In this document: piece after piece, positions 22,948 through 36,199 of the stretch | Position numbering within the stretch: the first letter of the stretch is position 1 | Layout of the letters: each line of letters starts with the position of its first letter | Made by a program: the position numbers and the translations under genes | Notes under the pieces: model-generated | Seen by the model: only the letters and a program-made list of their open reading frames with translations | Told to the model about the DNA's origin: nothing | Databases searched by the model: none | NCBI RefSeq assembly: GCF_008831285.2 | Contig: NC_045140.1 | Location: forward strand, 1,653,528 to 1,717,527 | Length of the DNA stretch: 64,000 nt | Origin: Nymphaea colorata | Taxonomy: Eukaryota; Streptophyta; Magnoliopsida; Nymphaeales; Nymphaeaceae | Direction: 5' to 3'

Positions 22948-23329
22948 CTCAACTTGTTGAACATCGCGAATCCAAATACGCTTCCACAACGAAAAACATC
23001 TGGGAAAAAGCAGCTGGTACGGTGCTTTTTTATCATTCATCTCATTCCACATGTACAGAGATAAATGGCTTTTTCAAAAAGAATACTACCGTGAATCACG
23101 ATAGGTAGTTACAAGACGGCATAAGAAGAGAAATAATATCTATCACAAGGAAAAACTCGTCACCAACGTCTGAATAAGAATCTCCACGTGGAATGCAAGA
23201 GATAAAGATGACCCTGCCTATGTTCAGTTCATCTCTCAACAGTCTTTTACGGATCGAGTGCCATCTTCTGGGATAAGCGTCGGCACGGAGAAACAGTGAG
23301 AGGTTTGGTGCTTCGTCTGAGTTTTAACA
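22948..23329 (+). promoter_or_regulatory. Upstream region of LHT copy 2
   Basis: The 382 bases between the retrotransposon and the ATG hold the remaining proximal promoter and 5' UTR. Bases 23028-23140 match the block at 12755-12895. A sharp TATA box was not assigned. Any control elements further upstream have been pushed 5.5 kb away by the insertion. Confidence 0.45.
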
Positions 23330-26300
23330 ATGGCGGACTCTGCTGATAATGTGAAGTCCCTTAGCATTGAGAACGGTGATGACGAATTGGATAAATGGCT
23401 TCCAATCACCGCGAATCGGAACGCTAAATGGTGGTACTCAGCCTTTCACAACGTTACGGCCATGGTTGGTGCAGGAGTGCTCAGCCTCCCTTACGCCATG
23501 TCCCAACTTGGATGGTATTATCTACGTACACTTTGTTCCTTCCATCATCATGTCATACGGATTTCTTCATGTAGATCTGAGCATGTCAGAAATCAAAGAT
23601 CGTTCGCAACTTCGCCTCCATGCATGCCCTCAAATTCAATCACAGATCTTGCATCGCATTGTCTTTTGAATCATCTTGTATGAGTTATCATTAGATGAAC
23701 TGCTTGAGCAAGTGAAACAAAGGGAGTGCATAAATTAAAGTTGCAGAATAAACCAATGAAACCTCTGATGACTATAACTATCATGCATGAAGAACTCAGT
23801 TCCTTGTTTTCTTTTCTTTTTCCTCTTTTCGATATTGCATGGTAGAAACCTTTGGGTTAGTTCGAATGTAGATCTATATGGGTAGCTGGTGCATGACTTG
23901 CCTCCGTATAAATTTATATCTGAAGGGTAAGTGATTGGCATAATGAGCAGAGCACCAGGCTATTAAAGGCTTTTAGATGGGGAGTCACGCTTGAATTCCA
24001 GCCATGGTCGTCAGTGATAGTGAACTCCAAAGCTATAGATAGGTATACACCGTCGTTCTGATAGATCACGTAATCTCTAATTAAGAGATCTTGCCGCGGC
24101 ATGTAAAAGCTCAATGGCAAGCTCTTGTTTTTTAATGCATCTGCTACATATTTCCAAATAGCTGCTTCCACTTCATTCGCTACAATTTTTCATATTTCTT
24201 AGAATATAAAATCTTCGTTTACGTTACTAAAAGGCAAGTATATATGTACTTTCCTATAACTAGTGCTGAACATGTTCTAGTATTTTAACAATTGAACCTG
24301 ACAGTGGTTGCTGTTCCATGTCCTTTTCAAGTTGAAGTATGATTTGTTTGGGCAACAAGTGCTCCGCTCGAGGCTTCACATCACTAAGGGGTTGAGTTTG
24401 AAGACCTTATAGTTGAAAAAAGATGCCCAAGAAGGAGAGGAAAGACAAAAAAAGACAAATGATTTTCTCTGTTGTTGATTTACAGGGTGCCTGGAATTAC
24501 AGTGCTACTGTTGTCATGGATCATTACCTTGTACACCTTGTGGCAAATGGTTGAAATGCATGAGATGGTGCCAGGAAAGCGATTCAATAGGTATCATGAG
24601 TTAGGGCAGCAAGCCTTTGGGAAGAAGCTTGGCCTTTACATTGTCGTGCCGCAACAGCTCATTGTCGAAGTCGGGATAAACATTGTTTACATGGTCACTG
24701 GGGGGCAGTCTCTGCAGAAAGTCCATGAGACAGTTTGCGGAGAGTGCAAACCCATCCGCCTCACTTACTTCATCCTCATATTTGCCGCTCCACAGTTCTT
24801 CCTCTCCCAATTGCCAAATTTCAACTCAATATCTGCAATTTCATTGACTGCTGCAGTTATGTCTCTAAGGTATGCACGTTGACTACTTAATTATGATTTT
24901 TATTAGTGTCATCTCTAAGGCCTTACCCACATGCCATTATTGGACCATTCATTTTTCTAGTCATTATGAGATGCTACCTATATATATTAAAGCAGCATGA
25001 ATTGGGCATTGTTCAATGGTTCTTCAACATAGTGCACTGTCATGTTTGAACCTTTTTATGAAAAAGGAACTCATAGCGTGAGTTTGAGGTTGTAAATATA
25101 ATTTTCATAGACAAGATTGAACATCCGTGAAGTTTGGTGACTTAATCTACTTAGTTAGTAAAGACAGACAACGGAACTTCAATATCTGAAAAGTCATAAA
25201 ATGTTGTTTAGAAGCGCAAAAAAGCACTTCTAAATTTTTGGCTATTTACTGCTACATTTATAAAATATTTAGAATAAGAAAAAATCATAGTAATAAGATA
25301 TACTTAACTGATTCAATGGATAACGGAAACCACTTAATGCAGAAATTGAAGCCGGATTTATCTGTTCAATGTCCCATGAGTCAGAACTCAGAAGTAGCAA
25401 AGTTATATGTGATTTGAATCCAATCCATTTGCATCTTTACTTTAGTTATAATATGAGCAGTCCAATTTACAATTTGTTCTTATGCTTTATGTTATAGATA
25501 AATGTCTTCCTACATGTGATTGCACTATAGTAGGGTAGACACTGGAGTTCATAAGTTCATATTTTAAGCACATCATTACATGCATAGATGGATTTATAGA
25601 TTCTTTCTACCATTTGTATCAGTTACTCTACAATAGCCTGGGGAGCCTCTGTTCATAAGGGGAAACAACCGGATGTAGAATATGGGCTAAAGGCTTCAAC
25701 AACAGCAGGGACTGTATTCAACGTTCTAAGCGCTCTTGGAGATGTTGCTTTTGCGTATGCCGGTCATAATGTAGTATTGGAGATCCAGGCGTCAATTCCT
25801 TCAACTCCAGATAAACCATCAAAAAAACCCATGTGGAAGGGTGTGGTTTTTGCTTATATTGTAGTTGCGCTCTGTTACTTTCCCGTTGCACTAATTGGCT
25901 ACTGGTACTTTGGAAATGATGTTGCCGATAACATCTTGATGTCTCTCGAGAAACCTCGATGGTTGGTTACAGTTGCTAACATCTTTGTAGTCATCCACGT
26001 AGTTGGAAGCTATCAGGTTGTCATTTCTGTTTCTTTCCCCCTGTTAACTAAATGTTCTGCAATTCTCTTTCTCTGGTCTTCTCTGAGAGTTCAAAACCAA
26101 TGACATACAAGTTTATTTTCCAAGCAGGTATACGCAATGCCAGTGTTTGATATGATAGAGACAGTTTTGGTGAAGAAGTGCCAATTTAAGCCTAGCATGT
26201 TTCTTCGCTTGATTGCACGCAGTTCTTATGTTGGTAAGTTTGCTTCTCCATCCCAGCATTTAATCATTTCTTTCAGAAAATATTTCTCTATCTTAAAAGT

Positions 26301-27017
26301 CTACACTCTGTATCTGTTACATTTATGGCAAATCTGAATAGAATCCGAGTCGACTGTCCAGATATTTGAAAACTAATCTACTCAGATAGATCATGATTAG
26401 TGTGATGTGAGCATGCAATTTTTAAATGGTTGGTGACCCAAGGACATGAAGATAAGGAAAAAGTGATCCCTTTCAAATTGTAAGGGGGGTTTTTTAATCC
26501 GCTTTTTGTGTCTTTATTTTCTTACTGTCCTTGCATCGTACTGCAGCCTTAACATGCATAATTGGTATAATCTTCCCTTTCTTTGGAGGGCTTCTTGGCT
26601 TCTTTGGGGGATTTGCACTTGCCCCAACTTCGTATTTCGTAAGTACAATTACATAAATGCTGTTGTTTTATTTTGTTTAAACTTTAGTGTTAATTTAGAA
26701 TTGGTTCGATGATTCTACAGCTGCCTTGTATCATATGGCTGGCCATCTATAAGCCCAAAAGATTCAGCTTGTCTTGGTTGACAAATTGGGTAAGTTTCCA
26801 TATGCTTAACAATTGATAAGATGATGAGAAAAAAATTACTTAATAAAAAATTTATGTTTCCATGCACCTTCTTGTCATATAAACTGACAACTGAAACGGT
26901 TTCCTTTGTTCATCGTAGATGTGCATCATTCTTGGTGTGCTGCTTATGACTGTATCACCAATTGGAGGTCTAAGACAAATCATCCTCTCTGCCAGGAACT
27001 ACAAGTTCCTTTCATGA
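23330..27017 (+). CDS. LHT-type amino-acid transporter (AAAP family), copy 2
   Basis: Paralogue of the gene at 7345. Seven exons: 23330-23514, 24486-24869, 25623-26016, 26128-26233, 26547-26638, 26721-26789, 26919-27017, giving 442 aa. Exons 2-7 have exactly the same lengths as in copy 1 (384, 394, 106, 92, 69, 99); only exon 1 differs, by 12 bases. Conserved segments include [74 protein letters not shown] and [10 protein letters not shown]. The exon 1/2 junction codes WVPG where copy 1 has WGPG. The predicted role is proton-coupled amino-acid import at the plasma membrane, inferred from the family. The promoter side has a 5.5-kb copia insertion, so expression may differ from copy 1. Confidence 0.95.
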
Positions 27018-30000
27018 TTCAGTTTTTCCATCCACAGCAAATGGAAAAGAAGCACGCGGTTTGGTTGTAACTTACTCTGAAGATCATGCAAAATAAGCAC
27101 GCAGCACTGGGCCTTGTAGTCCTGCCTGACTTGGGCGCCCAGTAAATGCAGTAATACGGATCAACAAGCAAGGCTTGTAAAAGCCGCCAGTCCTTCCTTC
27201 GTACTAGCTAGTTAAAGCTGTCCTACCAAAGAGAATCTTCTTCCTCCTCTTCTTAAATTTTCAACAATGCATGCCATTCTCTTACATTCATTGCTTACAA
27301 GATCCCACATGTAAAAGCTCTGTGGGATCATGCAGATCATCATGCAGTTTTCATTTGGTTGTTCACTTTCCCTACTTTAATAACACACTTCATGAACAAC
27401 GTGGCTAGCTTTCCTTTAGTAGTAAAATTATTCCATTTCTTATGTGAGTGTATTCTGCAAATCAAATTTTTAAGGGAGCCTTTCGTTCAGAATTTTAACC
27501 AATAGCCTATGCTGTACACGGTTTGGAGAAATGAGTTCTTGGATCAGTTTATTAATAATTCTGAAGATAGAAGCATAAGCTTATTTACAAGAAACACTCG
27601 AAAATCTTTGGCTAAACATCAGAATCGAATTGTGATAGATAAGGGTAAATAAGCGAATGTAGCCTCTATTTAATGGGTAAAATTGCATACACACACGCAC
27701 ACGCACACACATATCCATGAACCCTATCTAGATTATGTCAAGAAAGTCCTTACACTGAGGATGTTAAAAAGTTTTGCCCTTGGTGAATGTCTAAAGCTGC
27801 TCCTAGACAAGTAGATGTAAGTCTTATTGTTTATATATACCAATTCAAAGCCATGTTTGATTGCCTACGGTAGAAGTACTATGAGAAGCTTGAATATCTG
27901 CTTCTATAGAAACCCACCTAAACACGAACACTAAAATCTTGGATATGTTCGCCAGCTTTAACACTAATATTTTAAGGCTATCCTGGACTTTCAGTCGGCC
28001 AGGACCAGTCCGACTCTTTGCACTGATAACAACTGAGGAGCCGTCTCAACACTAATTACATATCTAAACTGGTAAATTTCAATCTGTCCCCGGGCCTTTT
28101 TATCACATAAACTCATTCGATCGGCCAGAGCAAACACTTGATCAATATTTGGAATGCTGTTGTTTACGTACTATTATTGTTAGCAACATATTGATTTGTT
28201 CAAGTGACATGCGTATATTTTCTCTGTAGTAAAATGATTAGTCATGCACAGATCATTTGTATCTGCCTTTGGTGTGGCTTGCTATTAAGGTTCTAATTTC
28301 TGTTGTTAAGCTTCCATGTTGGTTCAGCCAATGGGTCACGGGACCAAAAATTAAAACTTCCAAAAAAGAAAATACATAAAGTCAAATAAATATTTTCACA
28401 AATACACCGACGGATTTGATAACAATTGTACCTTACATTTTTTGATATCTTTAAAAAACGCACCAAGTATTCAAGGAACTCTTTAAGAAGGAAATTAAAC
28501 CTAGTCATATGAGAGTAGCAATTTGAAAAAGATTTGAGGAATTGAATGGTTGAGACTTGATCTAGTGCCTTCAAGTTAACAACCCATTTCGGATGAGCAG
28601 GAGGAAATCTCACTGCTCGAGTAAGGCTGAAACCTCCCCCCTCCTCCAACCCTTTATATTCTCCCTTCTTCAAATCGTGCGGTGGTAATATGGTTTTAGA
28701 GTGTTAAGCAAATAAAAGAACACTTTCAGTGAATTAAACCTCGGTTGACTATCATTAGCTTAAGCTGTGTCAATGAAACAAATGACTAAGACACTCCCAA
28801 TTTAAAACAAAATTCATGTTCTGTAGTTTACGTTATATACTTATCAATTATATCCATCACAGCAACTATATTCTTAAAACCAAACATACCTTGTTGCACT
28901 ACCAAAAAATGAGTAGTTGTAATTGTGTCTGGTCAAGCATCAGCCCATGACCATCAAATTTCCTGATTTTTTGAGTCAACCTTTTTCCTTTCCCTCAGCT
29001 GTGATTTTTTTTTTTTGCAAAACCCCATTTTAACACTTGGGATCTAGAGATCATGGTCAGTTTCATCATCTCAATAGATCTAAGTCGGAGGACAAATTGA
29101 AAATATGGTGTCATTAATCTAAAGAGGACAAATGCGAACAAGGAAGAAAGGAAAGGAGGAGGAGGAGCAAGTAGGCAGCAACCATGATTCAGGGGTTAAT
29201 AGGAGGATGGCTCAGGAAATCCAAGAGGGACTTAGAGGAGGAAGGCATGCCGTTGCAGGCAAAGATGTCGGACCAGGGAGAAAGAGAAGCACGACGGCAG
29301 ACCATCATGTTCGAAGTCAGTCAAACACGATGGTGAACATCGAGTTGAAGTAAATTGGTCTTTCTTAAAAGGTAACTTGTATTAGGAAAATCTACATCAG
29401 CTTACAATTGAAGGGTGCACCTTTCTATTATGACACCGACGCAGCTCAAGACCCCGAAGGCAGAGAGAATGAAGGGCCTTCGGACTTCGGTTCAGGCGGT
29501 GGGATTGATCCTCTCGCTCACCCGAATAAGGGTGAGTGGATCAACTGGACCCTGGTGCCATCTAAAACCGGGATGCGCCCATTTCGTTTTCGGGTACACG
29601 TTGCTTTAAATTAACTATCGCGAAGATCATCTAGAAACTGAACCTCATTTTTCTGATCTTTTATGCAGTCATCAGTTAGAAATGTGAAGCTCTCTTTTAT
29701 GCATGACATACAAAACAGACATCTTTGGAACGGGCTCCCACTTTTGGCGTGTGGTGGTATGAAACAATCAAGATAGACGACTTTTGCAGGAAACAACTGC
29801 CTTCTAACAAGAAATATATCCAATATACAACAGATGCAGCTTTTTGGCCTCTGAGCCCTTCTGGGCCCTGAACTAATGGAGAAAAATTGACATGCCAAGC
29901 GGCAAGAAAGCTAATTCCACCCAATGCACCAAATTAGGTCCCATTGGACACTTGCCACCACGTTTGGCAGAACTCCAATTTCGCTTCGACTACTTGTAAA

Positions 30001-30024
30001 TTATCCTCGACCGCTCAATCGCTG
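27018..30024. other. Intergenic, no convincing gene
   Basis: AT-rich. It contains a CA-type microsatellite near 27690-27711 and several short frames without recognisable domains (for example minus 28293-28673 and plus 29132-29353 and 29408-29614). The last ~400 bases probably include the 3' UTR of the minus-strand nuclease gene. Confidence 0.4.
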
Positions 30025-32885
30025 CTACAGGTCGCACAGCTCCATTTTCCCTTCAACTTCCTTGTAAATTATCCTTGACTCTGCAGCCAAAGCTCTGCTT
30101 TTAGCCATTACGTATCCCGTAAGCTGGTGTTTTTCCGTAGGCATATACTTCTGTGCTCTCTCCGTGTCCCCAAGAAGCAATGCCTCCCTTGCAGGAATCA
30201 CACTTTCCCACCAAAACTCCTTAAGAATACCCTGTATCAACTCCCAATAGCTAATGTCCTTGTAAACTCTAAACACTGTACTAGCTTTAGGCGTCCAGCA
30301 GTACAAGTCCACCCACTCTCTCCCCATGATCTCCAGTAAGCCCTGCACTTGCGGTAGATAGTAATATGGGGCCTTCGTCCATGGCACCCCAAGCTCTGGT
30401 TTCCCATTGTTATAGGGACATTTCACCTCTAATATCCCCACATCAGTGACAAGTCCATCAGGTGACCCACCCACCCAGCCAAATTCTTCCTCATTAGTGT
30501 GGGTAGCGAAACCAAGAACACCTACTTCATGGCCCGTGATGCTTTTGTACCTCTCAATGGCAGCTGCCTCATTAAGGACTCCCCATGTCATGGCAGAGGT
30601 ATTAACGAAAGTAGATACATCCGGTTCAAATACCTTCTCATACCACAGCTCTGAGCGACGGTTTTTCCAAAATCCCAGGGCTGTACTGAAAGAGCTAGTT
30701 GTCAGTTTGTTTTTCCTCAGCTCGAACCACTCAGCTGAGCGCTGGGGAATGTCAACTGCAACTGCAGCAAGAGTCAAGTTCCTAAATTGAAGCATTCGAT
30801 TTCCATTTCTTGGCACCATATGATGGAGCATTCGAAACTCTAGCACGTTGATCTTACTCATACTCTTGATAGCCAATGATCGATGGAAGGCCTTGCCAAT
30901 GGTCCAGACTGATAGATAAAAGTAAACTGTGATAAGCTCATGAAAACAAGAGATCAGAGGAAAAAATGACCAGCCAAAAATGCAGAAAACTACGAGCCTA
31001 ACCAAAAGAACAGGCACATCGTTGGCTGTGACCACCTCTGTTTTAAAAAAACACCAAGGAAGACAAAAACGTGGACTATCTAACAAACAAAGAAACTCCT
31101 AAGAGTGGCACAATTGTCCAAGCAAAGGGATAAGGAATCTTTCAGACTGTCTATTTTCCTTTTCAACAGCACGAATTACAGCTGAAGCACAAGATAATCC
31201 AATTACATGTCATGCCAAGATGTCCTTCCGTTGGGATCTTGATGGTCTGTGATGTTTGGAAAAATTAGGAACCAATATAACAAGAAAATCAGACTTCTTA
31301 TACAACGCCAGAAATGAATATCTGAAAATCTTTTAAACTGTTCTTAGGCCTATATGTCCCATGTGGTGGTTATACTCGAAAACATGGTGATGGTTTGCAA
31401 TATGAAAATTTGAAATATCAGTGGAAGCCCCACAGTTTGATCGAACTAGAATGTCATTCAAGTCATGCAAACCATGTCAGACTGTGACCAGGTAATACAG
31501 TTTATCCTGTCTAGGGTTCCAGATGTTACCTAGCATGACCTAGAACTCCTAGCATTACCATTTTCTAATAACTGCCTGTTTAAGCTAGAAGTTGGCCTAA
31601 GAAAAGAAGCCTTTTACCTTTCATTGTGAGAAAAATATGACCACCAATACAAGTATCGACTTTATCAAGGCCTACTTGAGTAGAATACACTGTTCAATTA
31701 AAGGATAGCCAAAAAAGGGTAAATAAAGAGCATTTTTCACAAATATGTAAGTAGGCTATAGAGTATTTTGTAAATATAGATTTTGAAACACTAAAAGAAG
31801 AAAGTAAATTTAAGCTTCATCATAAATAATGAGTAAACGAAGCTAGGATCCTCAGGAAATGCACATCTTATAACAAAATGAGTAATTCTCCAACTCCTTT
31901 GTCTCATTTTCTCTCTCCTTCCCTCCTTCCCTTCCACCAAGCCATCGACTTTGTTATGCGAACACAACCTAATGAAGTGAATAATTTCCTTCTCAATCAA
32001 GAAGATCAATTACTGACATACTTATGTAGATCTATAGCAAATACCAATAGAAATGCATACTTCATTTATTAGTTAAGTTGTCTTCGTCAAGGTTATCTTG
32101 GGAAAACCTTCAAAACTCAAAAAGTTTAAAAACATACAAAGAATAACAGAACATGCCAGCTAATTTTCTTAAAATTAATAAAGATTCAAAACAGGTTGTA
32201 AGATTTTATAAGAAACGAAAAGAAACAGAACCATACTCTTAAAGGCTAAAGCACATTGTGGAAGGAACTTTAAAAAAAAGGTGAAATATTGCTATAAGGT
32301 TATGGTAATCTTTTTGTAGAGGTATCAAAATATTCTCCAAACAAAAAGGGTGTATCACTCTGCCTTGGTGAAAATATAGCAATATTTTTCAAATACTGTT
32401 CATATATGTGACAGCAGTTCTAACATGGACAATTTAATGGAAAATGGATGACTATCTTGGTTTGAAGTTTTGAACCTTAAATTGGTCTAGGTTTGAGCAA
32501 GATTGACCTGGATCAGAAGTGGCAACCTATGTCAAGAGTCCTGGCAAAAATCCATTTCAGAAGCAAATGGAAGCCACTTGCATGCTACACCCTGTATTGA
32601 AATTATCTTGAACTCGAAGAGCTTGGCCCGAAATTAAGGGAAGTAATGCAGCTGACCCACTTTACGGAGAATAATGCTTGAAAATAACAGCCTTGTACTT
32701 CCATCATTGCACTTCAGCTTTTCCCCCATAGAAAAAACCAATCAAGTGCATCCACACAATTTTAAAAAGGAAAGATAGCACTGCTAGAAAGCAGAAACAA
32801 CAAAAATGAAGTGAAAACAGGCCATATCCTTACCTTTGTGGCATGGGACAAAATCCAATCCTGATACAGTAAAACCACTCGTCAT
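30025..32885 (-). CDS. YqaJ / lambda-exonuclease-type nuclease-domain protein
   Basis: Two exons are supported: 32919-32834 (acceptor CTAAACAG|GG, donor CACAAAG|gtaagg) and 30908-30025 (acceptor TTTTATCTATCAG|TC). They join in phase (AAA G|TC TGG). From the first ATG in the upstream exon (32885) the protein is 311 aa; coding may begin further upstream in an exon I did not find. Domain signs are SAEWFELRKNKLTTSSF, then WVGGSPDGLV and ILEVKCPY, the PD-(D/E)xK core (D of SPDG, E and K of LEVK) of the YqaJ recombinase/exonuclease fold, followed by LPQVQGLLEIMGREWVDLYCW. Such single-domain proteins occur in plants under names like restriction-endonuclease-like superfamily; their function is not well established. 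5'-3' DNA exonuclease activity, perhaps organellar, is inference. The frame continuing above 30908 is intron read-through. Confidence 0.8.
31087..32833 (-). other. Large intron of the nuclease gene
   Basis: The intron runs from 32833 to 30909 on the minus strand (about 1.9 kb), bounded by GTAAGG and TATCAG. The part listed here is AT-rich and holds no recognised feature. Confidence 0.6.
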
Positions 32886-34368
32886 GGAATGTGCTATCAC
32901 CTTGTTTAATGGATTAACCCTGTTTAGAGCAACATCAGTAGAAATGAACACAATAGGTTATTTGTACCATAAATAAGAACTGAAAATGAATACATTTTCT
33001 GCAAACACATAATATGGAAACAGGACTTCATTGAGCTTTCCACCATGCAAACATGGACAGCAAACGTGCTAGTCTAGATATTTAACCCATATACAAGCAT
33101 CTCAAACAAAAACAGAAAACTAAGGCTATCCTTGTTATACAATCAAAGTCATAAGCTCCACATAATGCTTAGACGACCAAATCTACAGATAGCCCAGCCA
33201 AAAGAAGCTAACCAATGAGAACCTGACACATCGCTAAACCACTCCATCATAAATCGTGAACTGGTGAGTTAGTAAGAATTACATGCATAAAACAAAATTA
33301 AATGTGCCTTGGTGAATTGCACAGTGATGCGATCAGAATGCCTCCTAGCATACAGATAATCAGTCAACCAAGAAGGTTGTAGCAGTAAATTGACAACCTA
33401 CGGTATTTGACTTTAGATGAAAGCTTTATTTACGTCCAGTAGCACTAACTCCAGAAAGGTCAAAAACCACAAAATGCAAAGTATTGACAATAAAGAAGGA
33501 ATCGGCTGAAGCCCAAGCGTTAATGACGGAACAAGTGCATCATTGGAAGAGTTGAAAACGTGAATTTTCTAATCGCTTGATGCGTTCAAAATGCCCATAT
33601 TGTACAGTGTTGCATTGATACTGCAATTCTATGTAACCAAATAAACTAAAACAACAAGGAAACTCCATAAATGTGGCTAATGGCAATGAAAAACCTGCAC
33701 AATCATGTTGAAGTGGAGCAAAAAAAACAACAATGACAAGAACAACATACCAAAATAGACCATTATAAACAGTTCGCACACAATAACGAAAAAATAATGA
33801 GATTGTAATCTGATAATCGAGCAAAAAAGCATGTGTTAGTCCTTCAAAATACCATAAGGAAAAGAAAAAAGGAACCAACTAGCTACTTAAAATAACAGTT
33901 CCTACAGCCAGAGAGAAAAAAACATCGAAATGTAAAACTCGGTAGCCCGACCCCATTCTCTGCTTCTTCATAGGAACGAAAAATCACAAATGGATGCTAC
34001 CATGCACAAGGACAAGCGAAAGAGACAAAGCCGACACGAGAGTGACCTTATAAACCCCTACAATGGAAAAATAGAAGCAGAAGGGGGAACCAGAGAGCAG
34101 GAGAAGGAGCTAGCCCTGTCCCCTAATCTCAAGCTCTTAGAGGCGACTGGAGTCCCAGCGAGCTCATCATTCCTAGATAGCAGAGGCAATGCCGTTTTGC
34201 CTTCTGATACCCACGAAAGCCATAAAGAATGGGTTGCTCTACTGAAAGGATTAGCAATCAGCAATTATCTGGCCGCAGATGAAACGTTAGAGATTCTGGG
34301 TGGAAAGGGTCGACATCTTCCCTCGAGAAAGAAAGCCCTGGCGGGAAAGTTACCGGGCGACACCTTGC

Positions 34369-34387
34369 AGAGAGAGAGAGAGAGAGA
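34369..34387. repeat. (GA)n microsatellite
   Basis: GA/CT tract of the kind common in plant 5' leaders and core promoters. On the minus strand it reads as (CT)n upstream of the nuclease gene. Confidence 0.85.
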
Positions 34388-35054
34388 ACGGGAAACCTGA
34401 ACGAGCGGCGGCCGATGGCTGTCGCCGGAGCTGACCAGAGGAAGTGAGGAGCGTTGATCTATCGGACTTTATCGCGACATTTCAGTAAAAGGGCACTTTT
34501 CTTGCTGTCCTCAGAAAGATCTCATGCGACGTGGCCAAGCAGTCTCGGCAGCTCTCGTGAAAACAAAATAGTGTAAGAAAAAATGTAATTGTTTCACAAC
34601 GTGAGAAAAATAAAAACTGGTTTGAGGAAGTAACAAGGTTAGAACCCAAAAGGAGATGAGCGTTACTTCATGGGAACTTTTGAATATGCAACATTGCTAG
34701 TTAACCATGTTTCCATATTTTCACCGACTAATTTGATGAGGAAATCAAATCTATCCACATCTTGGTTGTGGAAAAATATATCATTATGATGTTGATCTCA
34801 AAATATTATTTCATCCATTCAAGAGAAAGTAGCGTACTAGTCCCCATGTCCAGATGAGCCTTTGGTATTGGTGAAAGGCTTCCATTCAAGAACTTTGCAA
34901 ACTTGTCTTTATTTGAAGTAGTATTAGGAGTGTGTATCGAATAGTGAAAGCTATAAAGTTTTAGGTGAAGAACATTGATCGATCTTATTATTGCAATGAA
35001 AAGCTACATGGCACTGGTCTATGTCTGATATAAGCAATGGATATAGGTAGGCAT

Positions 35055-35260
35055 CAGTCAGGGCTGGGGGAGGGGGAGGGCGGGCACCTAGGTCATGACC
35101 CCATCCCAACTAATTGAAAAAAAAAATTACATTACAACAATTAAAAATTTTTAGTTGCGTAATGTATTTTTTATATTCGGATTTAGTTTGGCCCTACCCA
35201 GATAAGTTCATTGGACCGCTTGGTCTGTCCCTAAAAAAAAATCTCAGTTTCACCCCTAAC
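35055..35260 (+). repeat. Dispersed GC/AT-mosaic repeat, copy B
   Basis: Starts agggctgggggagggggaggg, then ggtcatgaccccatcccaact, a poly-A/T-rich middle with ATTACATT/AATGTATT words, and ttggtctgtccctaaa at the end. It parallels the reverse complement of bases 1-115. Confidence 0.4.
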
Positions 35261-36199
35261 CTAAGTCTAACGTCATCATAATAAAACTTTTACAAAGGTT
35301 TACACAAGCTGGTGTAGACAACTGTTCCCACCATCCATGGTTGATTGGCTTATGTGTGTATTCAATAATTCACCTATCAAGGTATTTTAAGCTCTAATTG
35401 ATAGAATTAGTCAAAGTATTTATCTATAGATTTAGATGGGATTTGTCAGGTGTTATTGGTAATACAAATAAGCCAAATGCAAATAGTTCAATAAAAGAAA
35501 GTGAATTTACTTCAAACCCTCATTGCACAAACGTGGGCTAAATTGTGTTCGCTGGCTCCTCAAACATTGTTTATACGACACCCACACAACACCTGTCTTT
35601 TCAAAGACATCCGATAAAATTGGAACAATACACTAGGACATGGCATAGGATTTTTTATAAGGGTCATTGAAATAAAAGGGGCATTGATACTACCACGTGT
35701 AAAATAACAGAGTAAGTTCTATCTTTTCTTTAATGCACCATGTGCACCATGTCAGTAAAAGTGTTATTACTTTAGTGACATTGGTTTTTTCACATCTTGA
35801 TTTTACAGAAGTTCGTAATAAAACGTCAATGGGATGTTTTGCTTGTTTTTATTGATGTTTTATGATTTATAATTTAGTTTATATAAAAATTTAAAAAAAA
35901 TTATATTTCGGCCGTTGTATAATTTTGAAATTACTTTGTTCCCCTAATGACAAATTTTCTCACGATACAACCTTTGTAGAGCTTATAACATATTCCTAGC
36001 TAAACAAATATAATATTTGTCATTTTTTTTTCCTTTTCTTATTATACAAAACAAGGTTTTATTCCCTCTCCTTTCACTTTTATCTAACTGAAATTCTGAA
36101 AATTTCGTCGGGAAATCTGACGGAAGAATTTAAAATCGAACCATTTTCCGTCCTCCCCTCACGGCTGCCCAACAGCGTCACTTGCCACCACCGCCGCTT

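Noticed and set aside
28293..28673. 126-codon minus-strand frame
   Set aside because: No start context, composition or motif supports a protein; the C-terminal half looks like random AT-rich translation.
29132..29614. Plus-strand frames with charged, Glu/Lys/Arg-rich translation
   Set aside because: No family match and no splice signals that join them; composition alone explains the charge.
30909..31086. Hydrophobic N-terminal extension of the nuclease frame, suggesting a membrane anchor
   Set aside because: The TTTTATCTATCAG acceptor and the matching upstream exon at 32834-32919 show this part is intron sequence.
33990..34400. 136-codon plus-strand frame
   Set aside because: It ends in a GA microsatellite and overlaps the likely promoter/leader of the minus-strand nuclease gene; no domain.
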